Assembly: GCF_036924525.1 (NCBI RefSeq)
Contig: NZ_JAZHRU010000001.1
Location: 6,105,001-6,169,000, forward strand
Direction of reading: 5' to 3'
Origin: Bradyrhizobium sp. AZCC 1719
GTDB taxonomy: Bacteria; Pseudomonadota; Alphaproteobacteria; Rhizobiales; Xanthobacteraceae
Length of the DNA stretch: 64,000 bases
Part shown: positions 45,449-55,378 of the stretch, piece after piece
Layout of the letters: each line of letters begins with the position of its first letter
Numbering within the stretch: the first letter of the stretch is position 1
Program-made: the position numbers and the translations under genes
The notes under the pieces: generated by a model
The model's input: the letters and a program-made list of their open reading frames with translations, nothing else
Told to the model about the DNA's origin: nothing
The model's database searches: none

Positions 45449-46815
45449 CGCCCGCAGGTTTGCCCCTAACCTATCAGTTCCGCGAGGAGCCTCGCCCGAT
45501 ACTCGCCGGGGACGTGTCCCGAAATTCTGCGAGTACGCCGGCCCATACATTCCTGATCATGTTCCTCGCAGCCGGTCTGCTGTTCGAAATCGGCGCATTC
45601 CGAATGCAGTTGTCTGGAAACGATCCCTTCGTCCCGATCGACGTGGGAGCAGCATCCATGACGGTCCAGATCCTGCTCGGATCGATCATTCTTGCTGCTG
45701 GCGGACTGCTCCTTTGCTCACGTCGGGCGAGCGACATGGCGCTCGGCACTTGGCCCATTTTCCTAATGCCGGCCATGGCGTTTGCGTCGATGCTTTGGTC
45801 TCCCGATCCCGGCTTCACGCTTCGAAAGGGCGTCGCCTTCACCGGATCGGTGCTGTTCGGGTTTTTGGTGGCGACAGTATTGAATACCCAAGACGCCGTT
45901 CGCCTGTTAGGCCGCGTCCTGTCGCTCACAATCTTGCTCAGCGTCGTTTATGTATTTCTTGCTCCGCGCTACGGAGTGCACAATGCTTCAGATTATTTCC
46001 AGTCAGTGCACGTCGGACACTGGCGCGGGGTTTTTTCCCATCGGACTGCATTGGGGCACGTCGCCGGCGTCAGCATGGGTTTGCTAATCTGCTATGGAAG
46101 CCTCATATGGCCGTCACGTATCATTCGCTATGGGATCGTGATTGTTTCAATTGCGTGTATCATTAACGCCGGCTCTGGTGGCGGCTTCCTGACGGCAGCA
46201 ATCTTTCCCTCGGCGCTACTAGTCACGCAATGGTTGACCAGATTAAAACCCGCTCGCCGCGGCACGGTCCTCCTCTTGCTGCTCGCAACCATGCTGCCGG
46301 CGTTCCTTTTTGCACCGAAGCTGCTTACCGCGGTGCTTTCCGTCCTTGGTAAGCAACCCGATCTAACAGGTCGTATCCCCTTGTGGGACACGTTACTCAT
46401 CTTGGCACAGGAGCACCTTCTCTTTGGATACGGATATGCCGCCGGTTTCGTCTACGAGGTCCAACCCCAGATTTTGGCCGCGACGGGATACGAATATCCG
46501 CACTGCCACAATGGGTATCTTGAGGTACTGATTGCCTTCGGCTATTTCGGGCTTGGTATCTGCTTAGCTGTCATAATCTGGCTCTTGACGGTAACGGGGC
46601 GGCTCGTTGTCGCTCCTCCCGCTCACCTCGGTCATTTGAGTGGGTTTCCCTTCGTTGTTGTCATCTACACGCTTGGCGCCAACTGCATCGAATCCTATCT
46701 GATAACCGAGTGCTACGCAGTCGTACTGCTTGCACTGGCAGCGGGCCTCACAACAAGAGCAAGGATTGAAGTGCGAGACCTCCACGCGCTTACCGCCAGC
46801 TTCCGCCGGGGTTGA
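45445..46815 (+). CDS. O-antigen ligase/polymerase-family membrane protein (Wzy-like)
   Basis: The 456-residue integral membrane protein has ten or more hydrophobic segments and the Wzy_C-type region GVFSHRTALGHVAGVSMGLL. A large periplasmic loop contains LFGYGYAAGFVYE and YPHCHNGYLEVLIAFGYFGL. By family it polymerises EPS repeat units in the periplasm. The GTG start at 45445 overlaps the preceding stop. It is followed directly by the flippase gene. Confidence 0.88.
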   Translation: MTPAGLPLTYQFREEPRPILAGDVSRNSASTPAHTFLIMFLAAGLLFEIGAFRMQLSGNDPFVPIDVGAASMTVQILLGSIILAAGGLLLCSRRASDMALGTWPIFLMPAMAFASMLWSPDPGFTLRKGVAFTGSVLFGFLVATVLNTQDAVRLLGRVLSLTILLSVVYVFLAPRYGVHNASDYFQSVHVGHWRGVFSHRTALGHVAGVSMGLLICYGSLIWPSRIIRYGIVIVSIACIINAGSGGGFLTAAIFPSALLVTQWLTRLKPARRGTVLLLLLATMLPAFLFAPKLLTAVLSVLGKQPDLTGRIPLWDTLLILAQEHLLFGYGYAAGFVYEVQPQILAATGYEYPHCHNGYLEVLIAFGYFGLGICLAVIIWLLTVTGRLVVAPPAHLGHLSGFPFVVVIYTLGANCIESYLITECYAVVLLALAAGLTTRARIEVRDLHALTASFRRG

Positions 46816-46817
46816 CC

Positions 46818-48428
46818 ATGTATAGCCAAAGTCAATTGAGCGCTGGCGGGAGCAACCGGTCGCTCCCTGAAGGACGAGACGAAATTTACGTCAGGCCCCG
46901 AATTAGGCGTGCGCTTTGCATTCATATCAGTGCGAGAGCCGCGAACCTGATCCTCGCATTCGGATTTCAGGTCCTCGTCGTCAAGAGTCTGCCGGTCGGG
47001 GACTACGCGACCTACGCCATCCTCCTTGCCGCCTTGATGCTCGGGCAGAACATATTGTCATTCGGCATCGAACGGACGGTGTACCGGTTTGTCCCCGATC
47101 TAACATTGCGCGGAGAACGCGACGCATTGCTCGCCCTGGGGCTCGGGATCGTGGTGGCGCGCGTCGCCGGGATTACGCTGTTCCTCATCGCTATCGAATA
47201 CGGCTTCCTCGACTGGTTCACGTCCGAAAAGCTTACAACCACCACGCGTATTGCATTCACCGTATGGTACATCGCGACAAGCATCTTCAGTGATGCCGAT
47301 GCGCTGGCGCAGACCTGGATTGCTCATACCCGGTTAGCAATCGCGACGACCGTGGAAATCATCAGCCGCTTTGCCGCGGTCGTAGTCCTTCTCGCAACGG
47401 GCCACGCCGCTACCGCCGAGCTGATTGTTGTGAGCAGCGCCGCGACTGCCCTGCTGGCATTGGCCACGGTCGTCATCCTTCTTGTGCCAGTCGTCACCCG
47501 GTTGTGGCGAAGCCAGGTCGCCGCGGACACTCCTATGCCGATCTACGTTAAGCAAGCGCCACGCTTCGCTGCAACGATCTATCTGGCACACTTTGCCTGG
47601 GTGGTGTCGAACCCTTCCGTCGTGCGGCTGGTAGCGGCCACTGGTCTCGACGTGCTGGCCCTTGCCGGATTTTCCTTTGCACAAAGTCTCCTGGGATCGC
47701 TGCAGCGTGGCCTCCCAGGGAGACTGGTGCTGCCGGGCTTGGAGCCGATGGTCATGGCCAACATGGCCCAGGGGGTATCGCGCGAAAGACTTTTCGCTCC
47801 ACTATCGCTTGTATACAAGCTCGACCTCGTTTGTAGCCTTGCTATCGTGATAGCCACTTCGGTAGCCGGCGAAGCGATCGTCCGGATACTGGCGACGCCG
47901 GCATATGCCGAATATTTCTTTGTGTTGCCGGTGCTTGCGGGCATGATGGCTATCAACACAGCCTACAGAATTTTCGAAATCGTAGGTAACTTAAATTTCA
48001 AGCAGAAGGTGTTCCTGCTCCTATCTCCCCTTGGATTGGCGTCGGCCGGTGCGATCTATGTCACCATAGGAAGGTACGGCATTTGGAGCGCACTTGCGTT
48101 CCCTATGGTAGAGAGTTTTGCAAGGTTTTGCATTTTTCTATTTGTTTATCGAAGAGAGATGGTGGGTCGTGCCATCGACCTCGTAACGATGACTCAATTC
48201 GCCCTCGTCGGCCTTCCTATTATCCTGGCGGGTTTGGCCGTCAAGGAAGTGATCGGAGTTGCCTCAGATCATGCAGCGCTAGCCGTCGCGGGCGGATGCG
48301 TCGCCGCGATGATCGGCGCCATTCTCCTCCTGCGCCCGATACGCCCGGACGAGCGGGAGGTGGCATTGAGCATCATACCTGAATCGTGGTCTGGGCCTCG
48401 CAATCTTACCGTGTGGCTAACGCATTGA
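46818..48428 (+). CDS. oligosaccharide flippase (Wzx/PST type)
   Basis: This 536-residue membrane protein has about twelve to fourteen hydrophobic segments, with the N-terminal pattern NLILAFGFQVLVVKSLPVGDYATYAI typical of polysaccharide transporters. It moves lipid-linked repeat units across the inner membrane. The ATG at 46818 follows GGGG at good spacing; a TTG at 46812 overlaps the preceding TGA and is an alternative. Wzy and Wzx side by side indicate a Wzx/Wzy-dependent pathway. Confidence 0.88.
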   Translation: MYSQSQLSAGGSNRSLPEGRDEIYVRPRIRRALCIHISARAANLILAFGFQVLVVKSLPVGDYATYAILLAALMLGQNILSFGIERTVYRFVPDLTLRGERDALLALGLGIVVARVAGITLFLIAIEYGFLDWFTSEKLTTTTRIAFTVWYIATSIFSDADALAQTWIAHTRLAIATTVEIISRFAAVVVLLATGHAATAELIVVSSAATALLALATVVILLVPVVTRLWRSQVAADTPMPIYVKQAPRFAATIYLAHFAWVVSNPSVVRLVAATGLDVLALAGFSFAQSLLGSLQRGLPGRLVLPGLEPMVMANMAQGVSRERLFAPLSLVYKLDLVCSLAIVIATSVAGEAIVRILATPAYAEYFFVLPVLAGMMAINTAYRIFEIVGNLNFKQKVFLLLSPLGLASAGAIYVTIGRYGIWSALAFPMVESFARFCIFLFVYRREMVGRAIDLVTMTQFALVGLPIILAGLAVKEVIGVASDHAALAVAGGCVAAMIGAILLLRPIRPDEREVALSIIPESWSGPRNLTVWLTH

Positions 48429-48442
48429 TCGGGGAGGATGAG

Positions 48443-49288
48443 ATGGCCGAGTTGAAACATCCAGATTTGGTTTACGACGTCGGAATGAGCCGAGGTGAAG
48501 ATACTGAATTCTATTTGAAGAAAGGCTACCGGGTTGTTGGTTTCGAGGCCGATCCGCTGCTTGTGGATCACTGCCGAAAGCGCTTTGCGGCTGCGCTCGC
48601 AGACGGTCAGTTAGATATTGTTGCAGGTGTGATCTGCCCTGATCCACCAGCGTCTGGAACTGTCGCTTTTTATCGCAGCACGAACGATCAGTGGGGTACC
48701 GCCCGTCTGGAGTGGGCCGAGCGAAACCAACAGCTCGGGAGCAGCTCTTCGGTGATACAGCTTGAGACGGTTGATTTCGCCGGCTGTCTCGCCAAGTTCG
48801 GAATCCCTCATTATATGAAGATCGATATAGAGGGTGCGGACCTCGTCTGCGCCAAGATGCTGCTGCAGTTTACGGAACGCCCAGACTATCTCTCGATCGA
48901 GTCCACAAAAACGGATTTCTCGGCTCTACTTGGCGAGTTTGATCTCTTGTCCAAGCTTGGTTACTCCCGCTTTGCGGTAGTACAGCAGCAGACGATCGAT
49001 GGCAGGTCGTATAAAGGACAATCGCTTACCGGCAATACGGTACAACATGTCTTTCCGCGGGGCGCATCGGGGCCCTTCGGTAACGAGATCGCGGAGCCGT
49101 ATTTGTCGCCGGCTGAAGCGATCAGGGATTATGAACGTATTTTTAGAATGTACCGATTGTTCGGCGACGACTCGCCCTTGCGGCGGAACATCATTGGCCG
49201 GCAGCTCTACAAGACCTCGTCGCGTCTGCAGAAACATCTCCGAGTGGCGATACCTGGTTGGTATGATACCCACGCGGCGCTGCATTGA
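48443..49288 (+). CDS. FkbM-family methyltransferase
   Basis: This 281-residue SAM-dependent methyltransferase has the motif I region LVYDVGMSRGEDTEFYLKKGYRVVGFEADP and the FkbM-typical YMKIDIEGADLVCAKMLLQF. It probably O-methylates a sugar of the EPS. The ATG at 48443 is preceded by GGGGAGGATGAG; the frame is open from 48386 inside the flippase gene. Confidence 0.88.
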   Translation: MAELKHPDLVYDVGMSRGEDTEFYLKKGYRVVGFEADPLLVDHCRKRFAAALADGQLDIVAGVICPDPPASGTVAFYRSTNDQWGTARLEWAERNQQLGSSSSVIQLETVDFAGCLAKFGIPHYMKIDIEGADLVCAKMLLQFTERPDYLSIESTKTDFSALLGEFDLLSKLGYSRFAVVQQQTIDGRSYKGQSLTGNTVQHVFPRGASGPFGNEIAEPYLSPAEAIRDYERIFRMYRLFGDDSPLRRNIIGRQLYKTSSRLQKHLRVAIPGWYDTHAALH

Positions 49289-49375
49289 AAGTGAGCTGCA
49301 CGCCGCATCGAGCTCGCTCTGCATTTTGCGGCGGACGCTCGCAATCCGTCCGGTTCGATTTCTTAGGATTCCGTC

Positions 49376-50653
49376 ATGAACACACTGACGCGGTCGTCCC
49401 AAACGGAAAGCGAAAAACGTTGCGCCGGGACCAAAGGGACGGAAGGAAGCTTAAGTCGCGATGTCAGCGGCCCCCACGTACCGGTCTCCGCACGTGCTCC
49501 AATGAGACCGAATGCTCACCCCAAGGGAACCCGCATTCAAGTGGATAACGGCACGCTCGAAATGTCCGCCGATCAGGACGCACTTCGCGTGATGGTGGTC
49601 ACTCCCTTTGGCCAGTATGGCCGAGGAGGAATTGATCGGCTGACGGATCTCATCATTGATTCCATCGGCCAGCGCAAGGAACTCGGGGTTGAGGCAGAGC
49701 GACTGGTGACCAGGGGAGAGAAGAGATGGTGGCCGCTCGTTTTTGCGCGCGCACTGATTCAGTTAGTAGCCGCGACCAGACGGCGTGAGGTTGACCTGCT
49801 ACACATTCAACTTGCATGGCGCGGCAGCGTCTACCGCAAACTCATGATCGCGGCGATTGCGCGGTATTCGGGAGTTCCCTACGTCGTGCATCTTCACAGC
49901 GGCCGGTTCGGGCGTTTCTGGGCTAACTCCGGAGTATATTTGGCCGGGAGGATCGACCGGCTCTTGATCGATAGTGCGGCGATCATTGTTCTGGGGCAGT
50001 GTTGGGCGCGCCTCATTGTGGATCGGCTGCCAGACGTGAGGGACAAGATCACAATTCTTCCGAACGCGTCCCCCCCGCCGAGCGGGCCAAATCGCGACCG
50101 GGCGCAGGGTGAGCCGATCCGAATTACCTTTCTGGGTCAAGTTCGACCCGAGAAGGGAGTTCCGCAACTCATTGACGCACTCGGAAGATTATCAACCCGC
50201 GCCGACTGGTCGGCGACGATAGCCGGACATGGCGAATTGGATCAGAGTCGTGCCCATGCTCAACGGTTGGCAATTGTCGATCGAGTGAATCTACCGGGCT
50301 GGCTTGGCCCCCACGAAACCGCGACGCTGCTCCGCAGCACCGATATCCTGGTGCTCCCGTCGTTCGTGGAAAATCTCCCGATGGTAGTGATAGAGGGCTT
50401 TGCCCATGGCATAGCCGTGATTGCAACGCCAGTTGGCGCAGTACCCGAAGTCATTGATCACGAACGCAACGGCCTGCTCGTGCCAGTCGGCGATATCGGG
50501 GCGCTCGCTGCTGCGCTTGATCGGCTGATCGAGAATGGGGAGTTGCGGCGAAGACTGGGCGACGCTGCTCGTCGCGACTATGCCGAGCGATATGAGATCA
50601 GCGCCTATATCACACGCCTGGTTTCAACCTGGCGAAGGGCGGCGAGATGTTGA
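49376..50653 (+). CDS. glycosyltransferase, family 4
   Basis: The 425-residue GT-B enzyme has an N-terminal acceptor half (VMVVTPFGQYGRGGIDRLTD, VDLLHIQLAWRGSVYRK, YVVHLHSGRFGRFW) and a donor half (ITFLGQVRPEKGVPQLIDAL, LPSFVENLPMVVIEGFAHGIAVIATPVGAVPEVI, in part) with the EX7E-like motif. The first 60 residues look unstructured, so a downstream start (ATG 49502 or 49562) is possible. A truncated, frameshifted relative lies at about 54952-55368. Confidence 0.88.
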   Translation: MNTLTRSSQTESEKRCAGTKGTEGSLSRDVSGPHVPVSARAPMRPNAHPKGTRIQVDNGTLEMSADQDALRVMVVTPFGQYGRGGIDRLTDLIIDSIGQRKELGVEAERLVTRGEKRWWPLVFARALIQLVAATRRREVDLLHIQLAWRGSVYRKLMIAAIARYSGVPYVVHLHSGRFGRFWANSGVYLAGRIDRLLIDSAAIIVLGQCWARLIVDRLPDVRDKITILPNASPPPSGPNRDRAQGEPIRITFLGQVRPEKGVPQLIDALGRLSTRADWSATIAGHGELDQSRAHAQRLAIVDRVNLPGWLGPHETATLLRSTDILVLPSFVENLPMVVIEGFAHGIAVIATPVGAVPEVIDHERNGLLVPVGDIGALAAALDRLIENGELRRRLGDAARRDYAERYEISAYITRLVSTWRRAARC

Positions 50654-51069
50654 AGTATGCGACCGTCCCTTCGCGATGGCATTTCACGGTAGAACGCATG
50701 GTCGACGGCCACACGGACGTTGTCCAGACGCTCTTGCGCCACCAGTGATGGCCCGCACACGAATTGAATAGACCTGCCGCGGTACTTTTATCGCTTCGAT
50801 TATGTAGACGGGATCTCGTCATCATGAGCCTCGCCCGAAGATCTGCTGGCACTATGTCCCGAGCCTGGTTCATGACCGGCGTTGCCGACGGCGCATCCAG
50901 CAAACAGAAAGCATGGGCGTGGCCGAACTGGGTAACCCAACTGGTCGCAGCCGTTTGAAACGTGGACTAGGGAGATTTGTTTCCGGACGTTTCTGCGCGC
51001 GAGCTTTGAGATGCTGACCGAAAATTTTGTTACAACACATCGACGGTGGTTGCTACGCGGGACGACGGA
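50654..51069. other. gap without recognised gene
   Basis: About 415 bases between the glycosyltransferase and the lyase-like gene. Small frames show no family features. The stretch near 50930 contains TGGGTAACCCA, a short palindrome similar in core to the one at 56945. The promoter of the lyase-like gene should lie here. Confidence 0.4.
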
Positions 51070-51993
51070 ATGTGGTTACACCAATCAGATCGATCAACGT
51101 GGGTACGACAGCATAGGCTGCCATCGCTGATAGTGCTAATCTTGTTGCAATTCTTCGCGCTCCCAGGCTTGGTGGCAGCAGACAGCCGGGGCAGCAGGAT
51201 CTTTCCGAGCGGCACTACTTCGGGCGGTGCTCACAGCTCGACTGCGATGGATATCGCGGCTGGCACAGACCAAGTGCCGCCGGCCCCGACCAGTAGGGTG
51301 GCAACGAAAACGGAGATCACCTCGTTCTCCGGCGCCAATGACTCAACCATAGTGATCGGTGGAATCAGCGGCCGAGTCCAGAACGCAAACCAAAGTTGGA
51401 GCCTGACCTCGCCGGATAGCCACACGCTCCGTTTTGAGGTCCACCCCGGCGATCATTGGAGCAATTCCGGCTGGAGCGATCTTTTGAATAACGACGGGGC
51501 TGAGCGTTCTGAAATCGAGCTCGAACCACGGTTTGAATCCGGCACCATCGTAAGTGTGTCTTACAGCTTTATGATCGAAACCGGAGCAAAAAATACTTCA
51601 CCATGGCTGGTCGTCGGTCAATTTCGTCAAACCAATGCAAACGGTCCGCCTCCATTCGCCATAGCAATGGCTGGGGAACATATGCAAATCATTATCCGAA
51701 ATGTGCCCTCAACCGCGTTCGTAGCTTATCGAGACCCGAATCCCATTCAACGGGGTCGATACTATTCCATGCGCATTCAAGTGAAGTTTGGCGACAAAAA
51801 AGACGGAGCCCTCAGTGTTTGGCGGGATGACGTCCCGCTTATCAGCTACCAAGGGTCGATAGGATACGGGCGCAGTGAGACGTACTATTGGAAGGAAGGG
51901 ATCTACCGCGCGCGCGGGAGTACCGCATCGATCGCGGCGTACTACCAAGATCTGCAGGTAGCCGCCGCGCGACCGGCACTCCCCCAACAGTGA
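51070..51993 (+). CDS. polysaccharide lyase-like protein (heparin lyase I fold), Sec-type N-terminus
   Basis: The 307-residue protein has an N-terminal hydrophobic signal or anchor (LPSLIVLILLQFFALPGLVA), a Ser/Thr/Pro-rich spacer and a beta-jelly-roll domain with ITSFSGAND, SWSLTSPDSHTLRFEV, AERSEIEL and YYWKEGIYR, as in heparin lyase I/alginate lyase-like proteins. The same domain occurs at the start of the protein encoded at 57819-59780. It probably acts on EPS in the periplasm or outside. The ATG at 51070 follows GGACGACGGA; a GTG at 51046 is an alternative. Confidence 0.82.
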   Translation: MWLHQSDRSTWVRQHRLPSLIVLILLQFFALPGLVAADSRGSRIFPSGTTSGGAHSSTAMDIAAGTDQVPPAPTSRVATKTEITSFSGANDSTIVIGGISGRVQNANQSWSLTSPDSHTLRFEVHPGDHWSNSGWSDLLNNDGAERSEIELEPRFESGTIVSVSYSFMIETGAKNTSPWLVVGQFRQTNANGPPPFAIAMAGEHMQIIIRNVPSTAFVAYRDPNPIQRGRYYSMRIQVKFGDKKDGALSVWRDDVPLISYQGSIGYGRSETYYWKEGIYRARGSTASIAAYYQDLQVAAARPALPQQ

Positions 51994-52048
51994 TACTATT
52001 GGCCGCCTCGGAACTCCTGACCGCCACACGCTGCTTCGCGTTACGGCA

Positions 52049-53473
52049 TCAGCGCGGGCTATCGCGTCGGCTCAATTCAGGTACGGCGGCGCGCCGCTGG
52101 CGGCTTGATGAAGATCTTAGACTGAATACCCTTTCATAAGCACTTAGAAGGTTTGCCGTCTCGTGGTCCCAGGCGAGCTCGTCATGGATTCTCTTCTGGC
52201 CGAATGCGCCCATACGGTCACGCCGCGCTGGATCATCTAGAAGTTCCAGTATCTTGTCGCCGAACTCCGCTGTATCCGTATTCTGTACATATAGGGACGC
52301 CTCTCCAGCCGAAACGCGCCCTTCGGTGAGATCAAATTGGACGATAGGCTTACCAATGGCCATGTACTCCATGGTCTTATTCATCGTTGATTTGTCGTTC
52401 ATCGCGTTGGGGCGGTCCGGATCCACGCAGACGTCTGCCGTCGAAAGTATTGTGAACAGTGTCTCATCATCAACACGGCCAGTAAACGTGACCAACTCGT
52501 CCAACTCAAAGGTCATTGCAAGTTTCTTGGCCTCCTCTAATGCCGGCCCACTCCCGACAATGACGAACTGGACATCATCGCGGCCTCTCTTGCGGATGTG
52601 CTTGATCGATTCCAGTAACAGATCGATCCCTTCCGGTTCTCCAATAACGCCCACATATGCGACCAGGAATTTGCTTCCCTTTTTCCAGGCCGGGTCTGGT
52701 GGAAGTGATCGCACGCGCGAAAGGTTCGGACCGGAGCGCACAACGAACACCCGGTCCGAGTTCATTCTCCCTCGTTCAATGGCGATGGTACGGTATGACT
52801 GGTTTGCCGCTATCGATAGGTCAGATAATGCGAATGTCATGCGCTCAAGCAGAACCAAGACCCGCCAGAGCAGGCCACGGCGTCCGAATTTTGCCTCGTA
52901 GAACTCCGGGTTGATGTCGTGTTGATCGTAAATGAATGACTTTCCAAACAGGAACTTATGAAATGCACCAACTACGAAAATGAGATCCGGCGGATTACAA
53001 GCGTGGACGACATCAAACCCGCGCGTTGTGAGCACTTTCATACTCAGCACGAACTCGCAAAACAATGCCGCGCCATATTCGGCGAAATAGCTTAGTACCC
53101 CGCGCCCCTCTTTCGGCAACCAGTGGCGATAAACGGCGATTCCCTCAATGATCTCAAATGAAGCCGTTGCACCCGGCCCCTTGGGACAAATTACAGACAC
53201 TTCATAGCCATGCCGCGACAAGGTAGTGGCTTCCGACCACACGCGGCGATCGAATGGGACTGGAAGATTCTCGACGATGATGAGCACCCGGCGGCGAACC
53301 GAACCGCTAATGCCGGGTTGTAAAGCGGGCGCGTCGACAGCCAGTCCCGTGGGAGTAGCATCCGGGCCGGCCAATTCGCGGAGTTCGCTCTCGACGCCGA
53401 CCGACTTGGGCTTCGCTAAACCCGCTTGGGCTGGGTGGCTTGCGTCGCAATCGTCACGAAAGCGTGTTAACAT
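52049..53473 (-). CDS. glycosyltransferase, family 4
   Basis: The 474-residue GT-B enzyme has VLIIVENLPVPFDRRVWSEATTL (in part), VVHACNPPDLIF, SFIYDQHDINPEFY, FLVAYVGVIGEPEGIDLLLESI and the donor-site MNKTMEYMAIGKPIVQFDL. It resembles WcaI/PelF-like transferases of EPS clusters. The ATG at 53473 lies 20 bases inside the 3' end of the upstream dehydrogenase gene, so the two are translationally coupled on the minus strand. Confidence 0.9.
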   Translation of the reverse strand: MLTRFRDDCDASHPAQAGLAKPKSVGVESELRELAGPDATPTGLAVDAPALQPGISGSVRRRVLIIVENLPVPFDRRVWSEATTLSRHGYEVSVICPKGPGATASFEIIEGIAVYRHWLPKEGRGVLSYFAEYGAALFCEFVLSMKVLTTRGFDVVHACNPPDLIFVVGAFHKFLFGKSFIYDQHDINPEFYEAKFGRRGLLWRVLVLLERMTFALSDLSIAANQSYRTIAIERGRMNSDRVFVVRSGPNLSRVRSLPPDPAWKKGSKFLVAYVGVIGEPEGIDLLLESIKHIRKRGRDDVQFVIVGSGPALEEAKKLAMTFELDELVTFTGRVDDETLFTILSTADVCVDPDRPNAMNDKSTMNKTMEYMAIGKPIVQFDLTEGRVSAGEASLYVQNTDTAEFGDKILELLDDPARRDRMGAFGQKRIHDELAWDHETANLLSAYERVFSLRSSSSRQRRAAVPELSRRDSPR

Positions 53474-54716
53474 CGATGACCCGCCCGGCGCGTAATGCCA
53501 TTGCTTTTGCCCACCCTCTGGTATCGACGACAAGGTCGAATGGCTCCGACTCGGCGACCGATTTCGGGACTAGTAGTTTGCGGAGTGCGGGCAGACTCGA
53601 GAACGCATAGCCAAGATTCTGCCCCAACAATTTTGATGGCTCGACTTGGGGATCGTAGATCGACAAGTCGATGTGCGATTGAAGGAATTTGCGAGCCAAG
53701 TCGATATTGGGACTCTCGCGAAGATCGTCGCTGTCCTCCTTGAAGGCTAGTCCAAGCATAAGCACGTGCCCGCCTGCCGGCACTGCTTTCACACAATTCT
53801 CAAACAGGAAATTCTTATGCGCATCATTCGACCTCAGAAGCGCATCCACAAGGTGAGCATGTGCCCCGACGTCGCTTGCGATGTATTGCAGCGCGCGAAC
53901 GTCTTTCGGTAGGCATGAGCCGCCAAATGCGCCACCTGGCCTCAAGTAATAGGGCGAAATGTTGAGCTTCGTGTCAGAGATGAATATCCTATGGACAGTG
54001 GCCGCGCTGATACCGAGCTTGTCGCAAACGCGACCAACTTCGTTGGCAAAAGCAATCTTTACTGCATGAAATGTGTTATCGACGAATTTTGTCATCTCCG
54101 CCGCACGGTAGGTCGTGTAGAAGACCGGTGCGTTGATTGTTGCGTTCAACTCGTCGAGAGCCGGGCACCTTTCTCCGTTCTTCGTCCCAATCACGACCTT
54201 CGGTGGATTGAAGAAGTCTTCGATCGCCACGGATTCGCGCAAGAATTCTGGATTGTAGACGAGTTCGACAAGATCCATCCTACCCTTCAATGCGTCCTCA
54301 AAAATCGGGAGTACCAGTTCCTCGATCGTGCCGGGCCGCACCGTGGAGCGAAATACGACAGTCAACATCGTTGCTCGAGCGGAGCCGACCGACTCCGCGA
54401 TCTGATGGGAAACCTCGACGATAAAGCTCATGTTGTGAGATCCGTCCGGCGCACTGGGCGTTCCCACACACACTATTGCCATGGCGCAACTGTCGAGATG
54501 CCCGCTCGCATCCTTGGTCGCACTCAGTAAACCTTTTCTGACGGCACGTGCTACGAACTCGTCGAGCCCGGGCTCCACGATCGGCGACTTGCCCGCATTG
54601 ACTATCGCCACTTTTTCATCGCTGACGTCGACACCGATGACCTCGTGACCGTTCCTGGCAAGGCAAGCGGCCGCGGTCATGCCGACGTAACCAAGTCCGA
54701 ACACTGCAATTTTCAT
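53454..54716 (-). CDS. nucleotide-sugar 6-dehydrogenase (GDP-mannose/UDP-glucose dehydrogenase family)
   Basis: This 420-residue NAD-dependent enzyme oxidises a nucleotide hexose to the uronic acid form. Features: FGLGYVGMTAAACLARNGHEVIGVDVS (in part), GKSPIVEPGL, YNPEFLRES, and the catalytic cysteine in GGAFGGSCLPKDVRALQY. GKSPIVEPGL and GSCLPKDVRAL resemble the GDP-mannose dehydrogenase AlgD more than typical UDP-glucose dehydrogenases. A uronic-acid EPS would suit the nearby lyase-like proteins. The ATG at 54716 gives the normal MKIAVFG start. Confidence 0.88.
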   Translation of the reverse strand: MKIAVFGLGYVGMTAAACLARNGHEVIGVDVSDEKVAIVNAGKSPIVEPGLDEFVARAVRKGLLSATKDASGHLDSCAMAIVCVGTPSAPDGSHNMSFIVEVSHQIAESVGSARATMLTVVFRSTVRPGTIEELVLPIFEDALKGRMDLVELVYNPEFLRESVAIEDFFNPPKVVIGTKNGERCPALDELNATINAPVFYTTYRAAEMTKFVDNTFHAVKIAFANEVGRVCDKLGISAATVHRIFISDTKLNISPYYLRPGGAFGGSCLPKDVRALQYIASDVGAHAHLVDALLRSNDAHKNFLFENCVKAVPAGGHVLMLGLAFKEDSDDLRESPNIDLARKFLQSHIDLSIYDPQVEPSKLLGQNLGYAFSSLPALRKLLVPKSVAESEPFDLVVDTRGWAKAMALRAGRVIDVNTLS

Positions 54717-54951
54717 CCTACCACAATAGTCTTGGGGTGTGCCGAGCACGTGTGAGCAAAAGGGTTGTCGTCGGGGGCTGAGTGGCTACCCAGTTGGGAG
54801 TACTCCGGTGACGAACTAATTCTTCGACCGCCGTCGTATGTGTTAATCCGCAACGAGAACGCCGAGCTCAACCACGCGCAATCGCTTTGATCGAAAAAGC
54901 CGGCTTCGCCGACTGGACCTATTGCGATTCACGCCACTCTTGTAACCAAGC
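54717..54951. promoter_or_regulatory. upstream region of the dehydrogenase operon with imperfect palindrome
   Basis: This region holds TACCCA-GT-TGGGAGTA at 54787-54802, an imperfect inverted repeat. A related sequence with perfect arms is at 56945-56960, in similar context (AGCAAAAGGGT upstream, AGTGGCTACCCA). It is a candidate regulatory site for the minus-strand genes. Confidence 0.35.
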
Positions 54952-55368
54952 GACTAAAGGTAATAGGACCAGGGGATAGGAGAGCATCTATTGTGCGCTG
55001 GTGGTCTTTGCACAGGCACTGGTCCAATTCGCTGTCGCCGCAAGCCGTCGTGGTGAGGTTGACCTAATCCACATTCAGTTCGCATGGCGCGGGAGCGCGT
55101 ATCGCAAGCTGCTTATCGCGGCTGTAGCACGCTATTCTGGAATGCCTTATATCGTTCATCTTCGCGCCGGCGAGTTCGATCAGTTCTGGTCAGCGTGCGG
55201 GACATATTTGCGCGGAGCATCAACCGATTGTTCGAGGATAGTGCGGCCATTATCGTGCATGGCAACTATGGCGCGCGCGTCATTCTCGATCGGCTTCCCA
55301 CCCTTCAGGATAAGATCACGATCCTTCCGAACGCAAGCACGTCACCTACCCAGCCAAAATCCGGGCCC
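54952..55368 (+). pseudogene. truncated, frameshifted glycosyltransferase family 4 fragment
   Basis: The translated pieces LVFAQALVQFAVAASRR, EVDLIHIQFAWRGSAYRKLLIAAVARYSGMPYIVHL (in parts) and, one frame over, INRLFEDSAAIIVHGNYGARVILDRLP and DKITILPNAS match residues about 120-240 of the transferase encoded at 49376-50653. There is a one-base deletion near 55219, no start codon and no donor half. It is a relic of a local duplication. Confidence 0.8.
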
Positions 55369-55378
55369 GCCGCCCTAT